Translations under genes and position numbers: made by a program
The notes under the pieces: generated by a model
Told to the model about the DNA's origin: nothing
The model's input: the letters and a program-made list of their open reading frames with translations, nothing else
The model's database searches: none
Source of the DNA: Malus domestica
Lineage: Eukaryota > Streptophyta > Magnoliopsida > Rosales > Rosaceae
Assembly (NCBI RefSeq): GCF_042453785.1
Contig: NC_091663.1
Coordinates: forward strand, 22,590,501-22,654,500
Length of the DNA: 64,000 nucleotides
Direction of reading: 5' to 3'
Shown: piece by piece, positions 9,663-21,929 of the stretch
Layout: each line of letters opens with the position of its first letter
Position numbering within the stretch: the first letter of the stretch is position 1

Positions 9663-11924
9663 ATAAGCGTTTTTTTTTTAATATCATTTTTGTATGTGAA
9701 ATGTCAAAACTGTCCTACAAAATATGTAGTCATTATTTGATCGATAATGCCCTTCTTATGTTGATATATGTTAGTACTTGATCAGTAGGTCATCAGTACT
9801 TAATATGTCGTCATTATTGTGAGGGACCATTCTTGCGATGATGCACAACAATCTCATGAAAATATCGTTAATGTCGTTAATATTCGATCGATGTATCCTT
9901 GTTTCTTGAAGAATTGTAGTTTATACTAATGCTACCAATCACAAAAACAAGCTCAAATAAGTTAAAGGGTGAATTACAGCTCAAACTCGAATACTGATAT
10001 ATTGATCCGATTATGACAATACATTTCATTTGATAATTATGACCAAACTATTGATGATGACACTAAACCATGCACAATTGCACAATATATAGGTCATATA
10101 TTGACAATATAACGATTAATGATGACATATCAACCAATAATGATTCTTATTTAAGAAGTTTTAGTAGATTTTTACATGCTGCTTTAAATGCCTTCTTTCA
10201 TTCCTAAAATACTAATGAACATTGGTTGTGCAGCCCATGCAGACTAATGTGCACAACCACCCTTGAGGCATTTTGTGAAAAATTTGGAAAGCAAACGGTT
10301 GCGTAAAAATTCAAAGTGACAACTCTTTAATTTTAAGGCTCTTTTAAGGTCTTCAACAGAAGTTTCAATCTATAATTGAGACATGTCATGAGAAAACTGT
10401 AGGTTTTCGCTATTTTACACACACTCAAGAGATTTATGTAAATAATTATATAGTTCGGTTTCGATTGTTGTAAAGCGAATTTGTGTTAAGATTTAGTAAA
10501 CCAATTAAGGTAGGTATTTAGAATGATCGTAATAATCATATAAAAAAATTTGTCCAAATATACCAATTTCAATTGGAAAGCTCAAGAGGAGTAGAAAAGC
10601 TTGAAGCTTTAACCTAGAGAGAGAGAGATGGGTGATTTTAGGGAATGAAGAAGGAGATGGGTGGATATATAGAAGGAATAAGGAAGAGAAATACACTATC
10701 CAATTTCATAAAGGGAGAGTGTCGTTGGAATTGTTATTATGGACAATTTTGTTATTTCGCATAAAAAAAGACCAAATAGAAGTTTTTTACAATATAAATC
10801 ATTTCAACAACCAAATGACAAAAAATGATCAATTCAGAGAATTTCCCTTTTTTGATTTATTTGAAACATGTCTAACATTTTTTTTTAGCTAGTGTGCTTC
10901 TTAGAAAATCGCACCATAGCAGTCTAATTAACAATGACGCTTCGTAGGCACACAAAACTGATCGCACTGTCAACCACCTCTCGAATGTAGGGGTGAGACT
11001 CACATACAATAATATGAGACACCTCTACTGAAGATGTGATCAACAATACAATCAGTTTTGTGTATCTAATCGGCGTTATTATTTTACTCAAAGATTGTTG
11101 TACAAACTAACATGTGTATTACTTCACAGCTCAAGCGTTACTGTAATTTTTTATCTGCAAGCTAATGCAAAGTCTGTTGTGGACCTGTTGTTTGAGGTGG
11201 TTTTGTTTGAAGAGAGAAACAGTTTCTTATCTATGTCCTACTCCCACACATAGACCACGCCGACTCTGTATAACTTGCCATTCTCATGCATATTTGCGTG
11301 ATTTTTGTTAACTAAAGTGTCTAATTCATGTGAATTACCAAATGGGGGTTTAAAATTAAATTAAAGCCCTCTCAAGGAAAGGTTTGTGATCACCCTATGT
11401 TGCCCTATTTTTTAACTTTAAGAACATGAATTATGGGATTTACGTTACTCCAATCCTATTCTAATCCCTATACAACTTCAACATATCTGTTTGGATGATG
11501 GGAGAGTGGTGTAAAAAACAGAAGTTCAATGTCCTACTGGGAGAAATGATTGTGTGTGACTGTTACATCACGTGACATGCCGATGTGGTATTATTAATTT
11601 ACGGAGTAATATTGATTGCTAACTCAACCCATCATATATAAGTTTTTGCATCATGTATTTTTGAGTTAATTTTCTAGGCAAATTATGGGCATCTCATGCT
11701 ATTTGCAAGGACTTGTCCCATAGATACTGGGAGTATTCCACGTAACGTTGTACTAACATTTTACATGCATTAGAACTTGATCGTGCATGGTTTTCTATCA
11801 CGTAATGCACCAGAAGAAAAAAATTAAAATAAACGAAAGCACAACAGCTTCACATGTATCAGCAAACTTAAACAAGAATCATGGACTTGTACCACCCTTT
11901 AAACCCCTAAAAACCAATAGATCC
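9663..11924. other. Intergenic, AT-rich, no gene seen
   Basis: I find no coding region. A 12-bp inverted pair CACAAAACTGAT/ATCAGTTTTGTG (about 10953 and 11053) encloses ~90 bp and may be a decayed MITE. The last ~300 bp probably include the promoter and 5'UTR of the glycosyltransferase gene at 11996. Confidence 0.5.
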
Positions 11925-11972
11925 ATGGCTTGGTTAATTTGCAGGACCAAAAGAATAATTTGGGGAAATTAA
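11925..11972 (+). other. Possible upstream ORF (15 codons)
   Basis: ATG 11925 to TAA 11970-11972 encodes MAWLICRTKRIIWGN and ends 23 bp before the main ATG. It matters only if transcription starts upstream of 11925, which the sequence does not show. Confidence 0.35.
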
Positions 11973-11995
11973 TCTCTTTGCCATCATCCTTCAAA

Positions 11996-13967
11996 ATGTG
12001 TTCCCCACCTATCGCAACCTCTAGCACAAAACAGAAACCTTTACCTCTTGGAGCTTTATGCAAAGCCGTAGCTATTTCAGGAGTAACCCTATTGTTTTTC
12101 TACATATTTTTGTTTGATAAATCATCAGTAAACTACCAATTACCTTCAAATCTCTTCAAAACCTTGAAAGAAAGTTTTCCAGCGGCTACAAGTCCCCTCA
12201 GAAGTTCCCCTCCTACCAATCTAAGACACATTGTTTTCGGAATTGTTGGCTCCATGAACACATGGAAGGCGAAAAGGCCATACATTGAAGTGTGGTGGCG
12301 ATCTAATGTCACCCGAGGATACCTTTTTTTAGACAGAGCTCCTACGCCGGAGTTTCTACCTTGGCCTTCGTCTTCTCCTCCTTTTCGAGTTAATGAGTAC
12401 TTCACTAGATTGAAAGGTTACCCGCAAGTTCGTAAGCTAGTCCAAGTACGCATAGTACGTACAATCTTGGAGACATTTAGAGAGGGTGACAAAGATGTGC
12501 GATGGTATGTAATGGCGGATGACGATACTGTCCTCTTGGTTGATAATTTAGTTGAGGTTCTAGAAAAGTACGACCATGAAAAGTACCACTACATTGGTAT
12601 GAATTCGGAATGTGTCAAGTCTAACTTCGATTTTTCGTTCAATATGGCATTTGGCGGCGCTGGTTATGCTCTGAGTTACCCGTTAATGGCAGCAGTGGCA
12701 ACAAAGTTGGACGGGTGTATTGAGAGATATCCATACATCTGGGTCAGTGATTTTATGTTGCAGTCATGTTTAGCTGACTTAGGAGTCGCTCTAACTCAGG
12801 AAAAAGGGTTTCATCAGGTAATCAATCACCTTTCCACGATCATTATATAACTGGTTATTGCAGTTGGCTGACAAATCTTTGAGAGAACAACTAGGCTATT
12901 TGCACACAAGTATTTTATTAACTATAAAAAGTTTGATGAACGAGGGCTAATATTTGGACCACATTTACTGAATACGTTGATAATCACCCTTTTAATACAA
13001 GTGAGTCTCACATACATAGTGGAATCGGCTACCATTAGAGAGGTTGTTTGGCGGCCTATATTTTAGTCATGTGCTTTATTGTTGATTGAAACATAGGCCG
13101 CCAATTCAAAGTATTTTTTTAGGCTTACAGATATGAAATTTGAGATTTCGAACCCAAGGATTTAACGTTAATGTTTGTAATTACAGATTGATCTCCATGG
13201 TGATATATCAGGTCTTTTGTCATCTCATCCAGAGTTTCCTTTCCTCTCCCTCCACCACCTTGACACCATAAACCCAATCTTCCCCTCCATGAACCGCTCC
13301 GAGTCCATTAACCACCTCATGAAGTCAGCAAAAGTTGACCACTCTCGTCTGCTACAACAAACCATATGCTACCATAGACCAAGCAATTGGTCTTTCTCAA
13401 TCTCATGGGGATATTCTGCTCACATTTACGAAACCATAATCCCTCGGAGCATTCTACGGAGACCCCTCGAAACATTTAGGCCTTGGGTGCATAATGCAAG
13501 AGCACCTCTCTACATGTTCAACACCCGGTGGCCATCCAACAATCCGTGTGAAGCTCCTCATGTGTTTTTCTTTGAATCCATTTATCAGAACAATACTATT
13601 GAAGGAAGACAAACTGTAACAACAACTTATTCTAGAGCATCGCAGCGCGGTTTACCTCCTTGTTCTTCGAGTGGCAACCATTCGGCAGATTTCATCAGCA
13701 AAATTCAGGTCCAGTCATTACCTGCAAAACGTTTGGAGGTCAGCTTTTTCGACAGTCTCTACTGCCTCTCATTTAGCGTGCGTGCATGTCTGAGTTATGT
13801 ACACCTATATATATATATATATATATAGTCTCTCATATTTTTCTTCTTTACTGTTTGTTTTTTAACAGGCTAGAGGGATAGACTGCTGTGATATAGTATA
13901 TGAACCTGACATTAACACTGCTCAAGTCATATACAGGGCTTGCATGGATGGAGAAATTATCGCTTGA
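11996..13967 (+). CDS. DUF604 family glycosyltransferase (beta-1,3-galactosyltransferase-like)
   Basis: Exons 11996-12817, 13187-13738 and 13869-13967 join in phase 0 to give 490 residues. I chose ATG 11996; the same frame is open a little upstream but only from a TTG. An N-terminal membrane anchor (VTLLFFYIFLF, about residues 32-42) fits a type II Golgi protein. The catalytic region has VWWRSNVTRGYLFLD, the metal-binding triple aspartate in YVMADDDTVLL (about residue 175), and FGGAGYALSYPL. Exon 2 carries DLHGDISGLL and the conserved C-terminal half, and exon 3 ends CCDIVYEPD...DGEIIA. The length fits the family. Members are predicted Golgi glycosyltransferases of the Fringe/GT31 fold, mostly uncharacterised, so donor and acceptor cannot be named. 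The exons look intact. Confidence 0.9.
13048..13104. repeat. 12-bp perfect inverted repeat in intron 1
   Basis: TTGGCGGCCTAT (13048-13059) and ATAGGCCGCCAA (13093-13104) can pair into a stem with a 33-base loop in intron 1 of the DUF604 gene. Confidence 0.7.
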
Positions 13968-14856
13968 TTTTACAAAATATTATATTATGATCCAAAACGA
14001 AGAAATTGAAGGAAATTTTTTGACGTGTATCTTCATTAAGACTGAATTCTTGAATGCGAAATAGTTTCTGTTAAGTGTATAAATTAATTAAGCTAACCCT
14101 TAAGTCACTTCTTATGGAATGTGATTATTCTCCAATCTTTTGGATATGATAATATTTTTGATATCCACAAGGCTTGTGAAATTTCAAGAGTTCGTAAGAA
14201 TTACATTATGTTTTGATGAGGAAAATAAACTTGAGTTGCAAGATTGTCTCTGCGTTTGAGTTCAAACCAAATCTTCCAATGCCAGGACTTGCAATGGACG
14301 GACTCAGAGTAACCGTCGTCAACATGGTAATTGGCGAATTTAGGTCTGTCGTTGGATGAGTACGAACTAGGGTCATTAGACCCATTCAAACAGGATTTAG
14401 TTCGAGTGACATTTAACATCCAATAATTGTTTGCTACGTATTCAAAAAGTGCATCATCCATTCAACAAACAATTCACACACGGTAAACTGATGGCGTGAG
14501 AGGCTCTCAGAAGTCAGACCCATTCAGGAGTGAATTGTTTTATTTTGTTAACTAGTTGCTCTTCTTGAGATTTCAGAAGAGTTTCCAAAAGTCAACACTG
14601 AGTTTATAGCTTGTAGAGCAAAATGCCCCCACATGGAGAAACATGGAATTGTAAAAATATCAAACATAGAAAGTTAGCTCAACCATGAGCGGTATAAAGA
14701 TATAAAGAAGTAAAACTAAGCAACCTAGCAATTTTAACTCACATTACTTCAATCATCTCACTTTTGCCTGATTTATGCAACAAATTGAAATTCAGCAAAC
14801 CAACAATGGCGCCTTCAAGAAACTCAATCAAATATGGAAATGATCCCATTGGTAAA
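13968..14856. other. Intergenic between convergent genes
   Basis: This lies between the 3' ends of the DUF604 gene (+) and the RETICULATA-related gene (-). An 86-codon open stretch on the minus strand (14201-14461) matches nothing I know and has no supporting context. Otherwise it is 3'UTR and spacer. Confidence 0.5.
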
Positions 14857-17800
14857 CTAATGAGCCTTCTGGATTCCTATTAAACGAGCATAGTCCACCC
14901 ACCTGCAAAAAAAAAGTAGTAAGACGTGGCGCACGAGGGGGGATGATAATCCATTGCAGTGGAAAAGTTTAAAGGGAAAAGGTCTTACAATAATGAACCC
15001 AAGAATGTGTTTCCAGTCCGAATGGCAAAGCAAATTGCGCTTAGCATGAGCTTGTTTTGATGGAGTAGCGGTTCCAAACACCTTTGTTCAATAACACCAG
15101 CCAGTACTTGGTACCTGCCAGAGAATTTTTCATTTTATTATAAGCTTGTGTTGGTAAAAAACCACAAGTTATTGTTCCCATTTCCTCGAGCGTTGTTATT
15201 ATAAACTTATATGCCCGATATACTTGACAAACTAATACAGATAAAATTGAAGTACCTGAGATTGCTAGAAACTGCCATGTAGACACCATATGCAACGCTA
15301 GTGGATAATATCGGCACATTCTCAAGTTCACCGGCTTTGTCCTTATCAACAGCCTTCCTTGCGTTGATCAAGGCATTTGTCACAGCTGTGCCAACCTAAT
15401 GAAGGACGAGGTTCATTATACCACCAGTCAAACTTAGTGCTACTGGGTCACATAAATTAGCATAGAATATGGCAAAACTTCAAAAAAAAGATTTGAATGA
15501 ACCATTAAGAAACTCAAAATTGCTATATTGCTCAACCAGTATCATTGAGAAAGCTAGTACAAGCACACAAAAATATTTTAAAAAATCTATTTCAAATTAT
15601 TAAAAAAAAACAGGGAATCTCAATGAAACACTTCTGGTACTGTTCACTTTTAACGTTAAGGACATTTTTACCTTGAAAAGTCACTCCTGGTACTATTTAC
15701 TTACACCTTTGTTTTGTCCTTTTGATTAAAACTAAAGTTTTTGAGGACTTTTCGTTAGTTTTCCTAAAAAATAAATCAAAGAATTAGGTAACCATGCCGT
15801 ATGGCATCTACTCCATTACGCTTTGGGCTAATACGCAACTACAGAAAAATGGGCCAAAAGTAGTAAAACCAAACACCGTGCGCATCTACCCATGCCAGGA
15901 TGGGAACCGTGCAGATGTCATAGAGGTTAGCTTAAGGCATTTAAATTCATTCCAGGAAGGCACTGAATACATCACTCTTCTCTCTCTCTCTCTCTTCGTG
16001 GAGAGGGTAAAATTAGGTTTCTCTAAAAAAATGTTGGGTCTTCTTAGAGGTTTTCTAGGTTTGACTAGAATACCACCAACAAGAAATGCTCTCCTTAAGT
16101 TTTGGTTGCCTTAACTATGTCCTGTCCACCGTCCTTTCAGAACTCTAAAGATGCCACAATAGTTGGTATAAGATAGGTGGATTAAAAAGCAAGAAGACAA
16201 TTATTCAGCTGTAGCAAGGACAAATCCATTATATTCCCAACCTAATCTAAGCTTGGGTTCCAGGACGAAACTGAAAAAAAAGAAGAAAGAAACCTAAAAT
16301 TGGGTCAAATGGTTCAAACACAACGCATGTTTGGTGTCATCACCTTGTGGACAGCCAAAGTAGCCTTTGTAGTTCGAAAGGTCACCACTGATTCAACCCA
16401 ATCCTCAAAACAATTAGCCCTCAATTTACATGCTGTTAGGAGCAATACTATTATTGTATTGAGGTTTAAGAAAGACGGAAATTCAACAGTGCTTTCATAA
16501 AGAAGGAAAAATGCAAAGAGTTTTTTCTGCCATTCAGCTCTACCTTCAGTGCTTCACCACATTTTTAACAATTACGATGCTTTATCACCACTTCCAGCAC
16601 AAGGCAGAATAACTGACTCAACATATCAACTACACATTTCGCTACCCTATTTTGTCTTATTGAATTTGAAGTTCCGAAAAAATGTGCAATATGATAAGCT
16701 CCTTGTGAACTTCACTTTACCAGCTTTACAAGATAACGACATTTACAGGACACATCTATGATGCATGAGTTGCTGACACTTTTAAGTTGAAACATACATA
16801 CATACACACCAATTCCAGGGAGTTAGAGAAGTACTAACCAGGGATGAAGCAGTACCGACAGCAAAGAGCTTGGCCCCATTTCTCTGCCAAAACAATTTAA
16901 ATATGTTATTCCGTTCTTACCTTCAAACTTCAGATGAAATAAAAGCAAGTTACCAAAGTGTCTTACCACTACTCCACCAATCCTCTGTAATAATGAGTAT
17001 GATGTTCCCGACATGGCGATCTGTAGAGAGAATTTCATAATCATTTAAGTAACTGTATCTGGCTTTTGATTTGATCTAACGAAACAGACTGTCAGTACAA
17101 ATAAAGGAATTTGTAGAAAAGAAACCTGGAAGGCATTTTCGGGGCAGCCATGGAAAAACCTAGTGATTGCTCCTGCATTGACCCCAAGTGGAGGTCGAAG
17201 AGAAACGGTTGGGGCAGGAAGATAAACAAGCATGAAATCTGCAATTATGGCCATTACCTAAGAGAAATACATTGCAAACATAAATGACAGAAACTAAAAC
17301 ATATTTAAACAACACGTTATTGATGTTAACTGAAGGTATTTCAACCAAAAAAAAAAAAGAGAGGCTATATTGAACCAATTCTTGTCAATTAATCTTCACC
17401 AATTCATTTAAATTCATCGCTAAGCAAGTCCAGTATCCACATATGGATTTAAAATCATCAAAATATCCCACCATAGCTTACAGAAATAATGTACCTTATT
17501 CATCTACGAATTTAGCAAGAAATTGGAAGAAAACAGATTGCTTATGACCTCCAGCTGATGCATTTATACTCATAACTTGAGGAGTAATAAGATTGACAAA
17601 AACTTTTATTTGGATCATGTGTTACACCTTCAGTTACCATGTCGAATAGAACGCTACGGACTTAAAACATGCCTACTGGAAAGATATAATACAAGCAAGC
17701 AAAGCAGCCAACTCGATCCGAAACACCCTATAGCTAAGCAAGCACTATAAAACTACAAAATCGATTTACATAAATTAGAATGTGTAGCTTCAAGCACACC

Positions 17801-18665
17801 AATGCCAATTCTCTCTACAATCAACAAAATGGCCAATCAAAAATAACAACACGGTCAATGTTGATCATCGCTCATCGCTATGCATATAAAACAAATACGA
17901 ATCAATAACGTAAGTCTACCAAAGCAATGTGATTGACAGAAAGCAAAGTTCATACCACATCTGCAAAAACAACTTCCAGCTCATTGAAAAAGTTCTCTCT
18001 CCGCCGCTCGTACTCTGCAGCAGTCTACGAAAACCCAAACAAAACCGATTAAAATCGAAAAAATGAAGGCTTTAATCAAATTTTAATGAAAAAAAGCAGA
18101 GGAAACAGAGAGAGAGGACCTTGGTGAAGAGACCAACGCCGCATTCCATGAAAACCTTAGCAAAGAAAAGATCATCAGCGAGCAACCTCTCTCTAAACCC
18201 AGCGAATTGCATCAGCCACCTGAACAGACCAGACTTCTCTAGCTCAAAGTACCGTCCCACAACCGACCCGGGAATCCGACCCGCCTGGATCGCAGCCGCC
18301 AAGTCCTTGGGCAAGCTCTCCAACCCCCGCTTAGACTCCGCCAACACCATCAACGCCTCCCCCCTGTTCTTTCCGCCGGCATTGTCCGACCCTCCGTCGC
18401 TGTCACCCTCATCTCCGCCGCCGCCACCTCCTGAGGAGTCACGTCCGTTAATCCCCCCGTCGCCGCCGCCGCCACCTCCTGAGAAGAGGATGCGGCGGAA
18501 CTGGCGGTGGCTGTGGGTGAGGGAGGGAGGGGTGGCCGTGAGGCGGAGGTGGAGGAGGGGCGAGGAGGCGGAGGGGGAGAGAGATGGGCGGTGGGGATTG
18601 AGTTTGGAGAGGGAGGAAGAGGAGGCGGCGGCGGAGGAGGTAAGGAAGCAGAAGGCGATCGCCAT
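14857..18665 (-). CDS. RETICULATA-RELATED (DUF3411) chloroplast protein, RER4-like
   Basis: Eight exons on the minus strand: 18665-18120, ~18024-17957, 17257-17126, 17020-16967, 16883-16839, 15395-15256, 15114-14989, 14902-14857, for about 385 residues. The Ser/Ala-rich start and a glycine/aspartate linker fit a plastid transit peptide. The DUF3411 core follows: EALMVLAESKRGLESLPKDL, GRIPGSVVGRYFELE, DDLFFAKVFMECGVG, VMAIIADFML, LPAPTVSLRPPLGVNAG, GTSYSLLQRIG, a VAYGVYMAVSSNLRYQ block, and the end WVDYARLIGIQKAH. The length fits RER4-6. The family acts in the chloroplast envelope and affects mesophyll development and leaf reticulation. I count 68 bases in exon 2 where 69 keep the frame; this may be my counting or a real lesion. 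The long intron 15396-16838 carries a dispersed repeat. Confidence 0.85.
15625..15768. repeat. Dispersed ~150-bp repeat, copy 1 (diverged)
   Basis: This shares the order CTGGTACTGTTCACTTT, CCTGGTACTATTTACTT, TTGTCCTT, AAAACT...AAGTTTT and CTTTTCGTTAGTTTTC with copies at 29614-29769 and 63374-63525. It lies in an intron of the RETICULATA-related gene. I recall this sequence as common in apple; its class is uncertain. Confidence 0.6.
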
Positions 18666-18880
18666 TGTTGATTGGAGTTTGTTGGAGGGGTTGGGGTGGG
18701 CGGAGATTTTTATGCGTGAGGGTGCGTGGGTTGGCGGTGGGCTGTTGCTCTCTCTCTGTCTCTGTCTCTTTGTTTGGTGGGTTGTGGGGAAGGGGGCGTG
18801 AGTTCAGAGGCAGAGAGCAGAGAGCCAGAGAGACCAAGGGAGACAGACGGAGAGAGGGAACAAGGAAAGAGGTTTAATAT
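18666..18880 (-). promoter_or_regulatory. Probable 5'UTR and promoter of the RETICULATA-related gene
   Basis: A (TC/GA)-rich tract (about 18746-18770 and 18810-18870) lies just upstream of the ATG, as is common in plant core promoters and 5'UTRs. No clear TATA box is assigned. Confidence 0.4.
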
Positions 18881-19050
18881 AGTTATTTAAGAGTAGGGGT
18901 TTTTGGCATGCCACCTGGTCTTACTCTTCAAACACTCCAAACGACCATTGCAGGGTTCGAGCGCGTTGAGTTCACTCACGCTTGCATTATATTTTAGAAA
19001 AGGGAAAATTTGAGTATCGGATTTTCAGAATTGGATCCTCGGGATTTTCA

Positions 19051-19247
19051 GAATTGGATCCCCTCCGAGGCAAACCTTTGGGATCCTCCTGATCCAATAA
19101 TACGGGTTGTTGAATTTTGATCTAACGGTTACAATTATTATAATTTTTAGATAAACCCCCTTTTTGTAGGCGTTGGATCAAAATCCAACTGCCCGTGTTA
19201 GTGGATTAAGAGGATCCCAAGGGTTTGCCTCAGAGAGGATCCAATTC
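19051..19247. mobile_element. Foldback (MITE-like) element
   Basis: The left arm GAATTGGATCCCCTCCGAGG and the right arm, ending GAGAGGATCCAATTC, are inverted copies. Inner parts also pair (CAAACCTTTGGGATCC with GGATCCCAAGGGTTTG; TTGATCTAACG with CGTTGGATCAA). The whole ~197 bp could form a long hairpin. A partial extra copy of the left end lies at 19020-19045. Confidence 0.75.
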
Positions 19248-19923
19248 CTTCTCTACTACAAAAAGTTATAAACAAGGTTTCTCAATTCAATCTGGGCAAT
19301 GTTATCTGTACACATTTTTTTAATTCTCATACACCTTTTATTTATTTATATTTTATTAATTTTCTTTAATTCAGTCGAATTAATAAGCTGTGTATGAAGT
19401 GAAAAATGATGTGTAGATGGTACACCCCTTCAATTCTCAAATTTTTTTACTGAAAAACCTAAAACTCATTCGGCAACTATTTTTCATTGTCATGAAAAAT
19501 ACATGGTTGAGTTTTCAATTTTTTTTTTTTTTTTTTTTAATATAAGTAGATACCAATTGAATTTTTTGTTTTTTTAGTTTTTCAATAGAAACTAAAAGTT
19601 AAGAACTAATTGCTAAAATAAAATGGTAATTAAACGGACCCAAAGAGAAGTATTGTAATTCTATGAGATTCAAAAAGTGGTCCACCAACTTCCTGAAATT
19701 ATCCATAATTTATTATGAGAGGAAAAAAAAAGAAACCAACTAGATTTGATTTGATTCAAATGGATTCTCGCAACCGCATCCACCATCTGATCCGGTTTTG
19801 GAAGTTACAATGTCAACTCGATCCGCCAAATTATTGAAGCTGATTAAAATTAGATTGGTTTGAATTGGATTTGTCAGTTTGGGTGAATTAGATTAATTGG
19901 ATATTTAACATCCTTAAACTGAG

Positions 19924-20036
19924 TGTTGAGAGTATAATCCCACATTTAGGAAATGCTTATAAGTAATTGGACTATTCCTCATATTATTAATTGGTTTTAT
20001 AGTTCAACCTCAACTTTCTTCATGGTATAGTGCAGA
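19924..20036 (+). repeat. Degenerate copia-type LTR end with primer-site relic
   Basis: TGTTGAGAGTATAATCCCAC resembles common plant copia LTR starts. The end TTTCTTCATGGTATAGTGCAG resembles an LTR terminus plus an eroded iMet primer site (TGGTATCAGAGC). No internal region is seen. Confidence 0.35.
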
Positions 20037-21031
20037 TTGTCCTGCGTATGAAGCTCTGCAGCCAAAAGTACTCCAAGTCACTCTATTTGTGTTATCCACG
20101 TGCTACTATTGAAAATTCGTCACTAGTGAAGAGGCGTGTGGAGAGTATCAATTCCACACTGAAGAAAGAATGGATTTTGCATATGTTTATAAATAGTTGA
20201 GTTACTCTTCATATTGTCAATTGGAAATATAGAGAGGTTTGGTGGGCTTGAAATCAAAGTGGAAATGGGGCGCATGTGTGATTTTTTGTGTTTATTAAAA
20301 GTATGATATTCATTGAAATAAAAGGTAATACGTACAAGGTGAAGATAAGATGCTTTATGAGCTTGTCAGATATTTCAATTCGGGCAAAGAAAAGAAGAGT
20401 GTCCCACATAATACAACTTAAAGCTAACTATCCTCACATGAGCAAAGAGCCAATACATTGTGCTTGAAGATTGTTTCCATTTAAAAGAAAAAGATTATTA
20501 CAGATAAAATGTTATACCCTCACTAGCAATGTTCTAAAAGATGCTAGACATTAGTCGGGCGGCAGGTTGAGGCATAATGCTTAGGCAGCCAGGTGGGGTC
20601 TAGGTGGGCGCCTAGGCGGATTTAATTAAATTTATTATATTTCGTGTAAATAAATGTCAGTTTATACTTAAAATATATATGATTTCATCATAAACTACAA
20701 AATGGAATGACACATATATTATGAGCTACTGGAACGTAATGAAAACATGGATAACAAGTATATAATGTGTGTTCCTTTAAGTATTAAACAAGTCTTTTAC
20801 AATTTATTGAAAAAAGTAAAATACAAAATAAAAGTTATATATTTTATGTCTAAATGAGTCGCAACCTATGCAGGTGTTTAGGCTAGTCTGGGCGGGCTAG
20901 GTGGTCTAGGTGGGTGCCTTAGTAGGTCTATGTGTCATTTCTTAATTTTCAAAAGCCTAGACATTAATTGGGGCAATGGCCAATTGTCTAATGCCTAGGT
21001 GGCGCTAGGCTGGGATTTTTAGAACAATGCT

Positions 21032-21765
21032 TATGGAGTCAAAAATAATCACAAGGCGACACGTGGATTTTTGGGTAAAAGAGGACAAAAATACCCTTGA
21101 GGCATACCGAGATTCCTACGCGTGAGCGGTGGACAATCATCCTCAACCAAGTCAAAAATGCTCCAAAAAAGGTAACTAATTCCAATTTATCTCATCCATC
21201 CTCATTATAGGTAATTACTTCACAACCTATAAGTTATCCCATAAAATAGAGATTAATTGGCTAATTAATGAATTAATTCCTAATTAATTCATTTATCACC
21301 AAATTTATCACCCAATAACCACAAAATACATCCAATTCAACCCTAAAGCTAGTCAAAACCGGTCACCATCCTTTCTCTTTACCTTTTTCCATTTTTCCCT
21401 CTTTATTATCTCATTTATGCAAATTAATCAATTTGGTAACCACCAATTTATTCCTTTAGGGTTAATTAGCCAATAAATTGGTTAATTAAACCAAAATTTC
21501 AACCTAAAAATCCCCATTAAGGCCGGCCATTTCTTCTCAAAAAATGGACAAGCCTAACCCTATAAATAGGTTCCTATTTTCACCAAAAACTAATTCCAAC
21601 ACTTTGGCAAAAATCCCAAAATTCTCTAAACACTCTTTCTCTCTAAATTCTAACTTTGGCATCAGAGGTTCTTCGGCCAAAGCCCCCCCATTCATCGTGG
21701 GAGCGTAAGGCTCTTGGCCTTAACCTAAGGTGTTAATTGTTTTGTAGGTTAAATTTGCATCCACA
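21032..21765 (+). repeat. 5' LTR of the gypsy element
   Basis: It begins TATGGAGTC where its partner has TGTGGAGCC, so the terminal TG has mutated, and it ends GCATCCACA. Length is 734 bp. It lacks ~28 bp near its 3' end that the other LTR has. A TATA-like CTATAAATAGG lies near 21560, with a TC-rich stretch downstream. Confidence 0.85.
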
Positions 21766-21767
21766 AA

Positions 21768-21785
21768 TTGGTGCTTTCATTGAGA
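21768..21785 (+). other. Primer-binding-site-like sequence of the gypsy element
   Basis: TTGGTGCTTTCATTGAGA starts two bases after the LTR, the position of a tRNA primer site. I do not assign the tRNA. Confidence 0.5.
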
Positions 21786-21929
21786 GTTGAAATCCATACT
21801 CGTAGAAGACTCTCGCACAATAAGGTTTTTTCTTTATTTTCTAGTCCATTTGAATATTTTTCATACGTTCTTATTATTAGAATTTTTTACTTGCAAAGGT
21901 TCTTTGATAAAACATATAAGCAAAATATA

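Larger units (their letters stand above)
18881..20518. other. Intergenic with repeat relics
   Basis: No coding region is seen. It holds the foldback element at 19051-19247, a poly-T run near 19520, and an LTR-like relic near 19924-20036 with a related fragment at about 20125-20230. Confidence 0.5.

Noticed and set aside
11930..11995. 22-residue longer N-terminus for the DUF604 protein
   Set aside because: The frame there would begin at TTG, not ATG; the first in-frame ATG is 11996.
18121..18801. 226-codon plus-strand frame
   Set aside because: It is antisense to exon 1 and promoter of the RETICULATA-related gene; its Pro/Gly/Arg-rich content is the complement of a GC-rich transit-peptide region.
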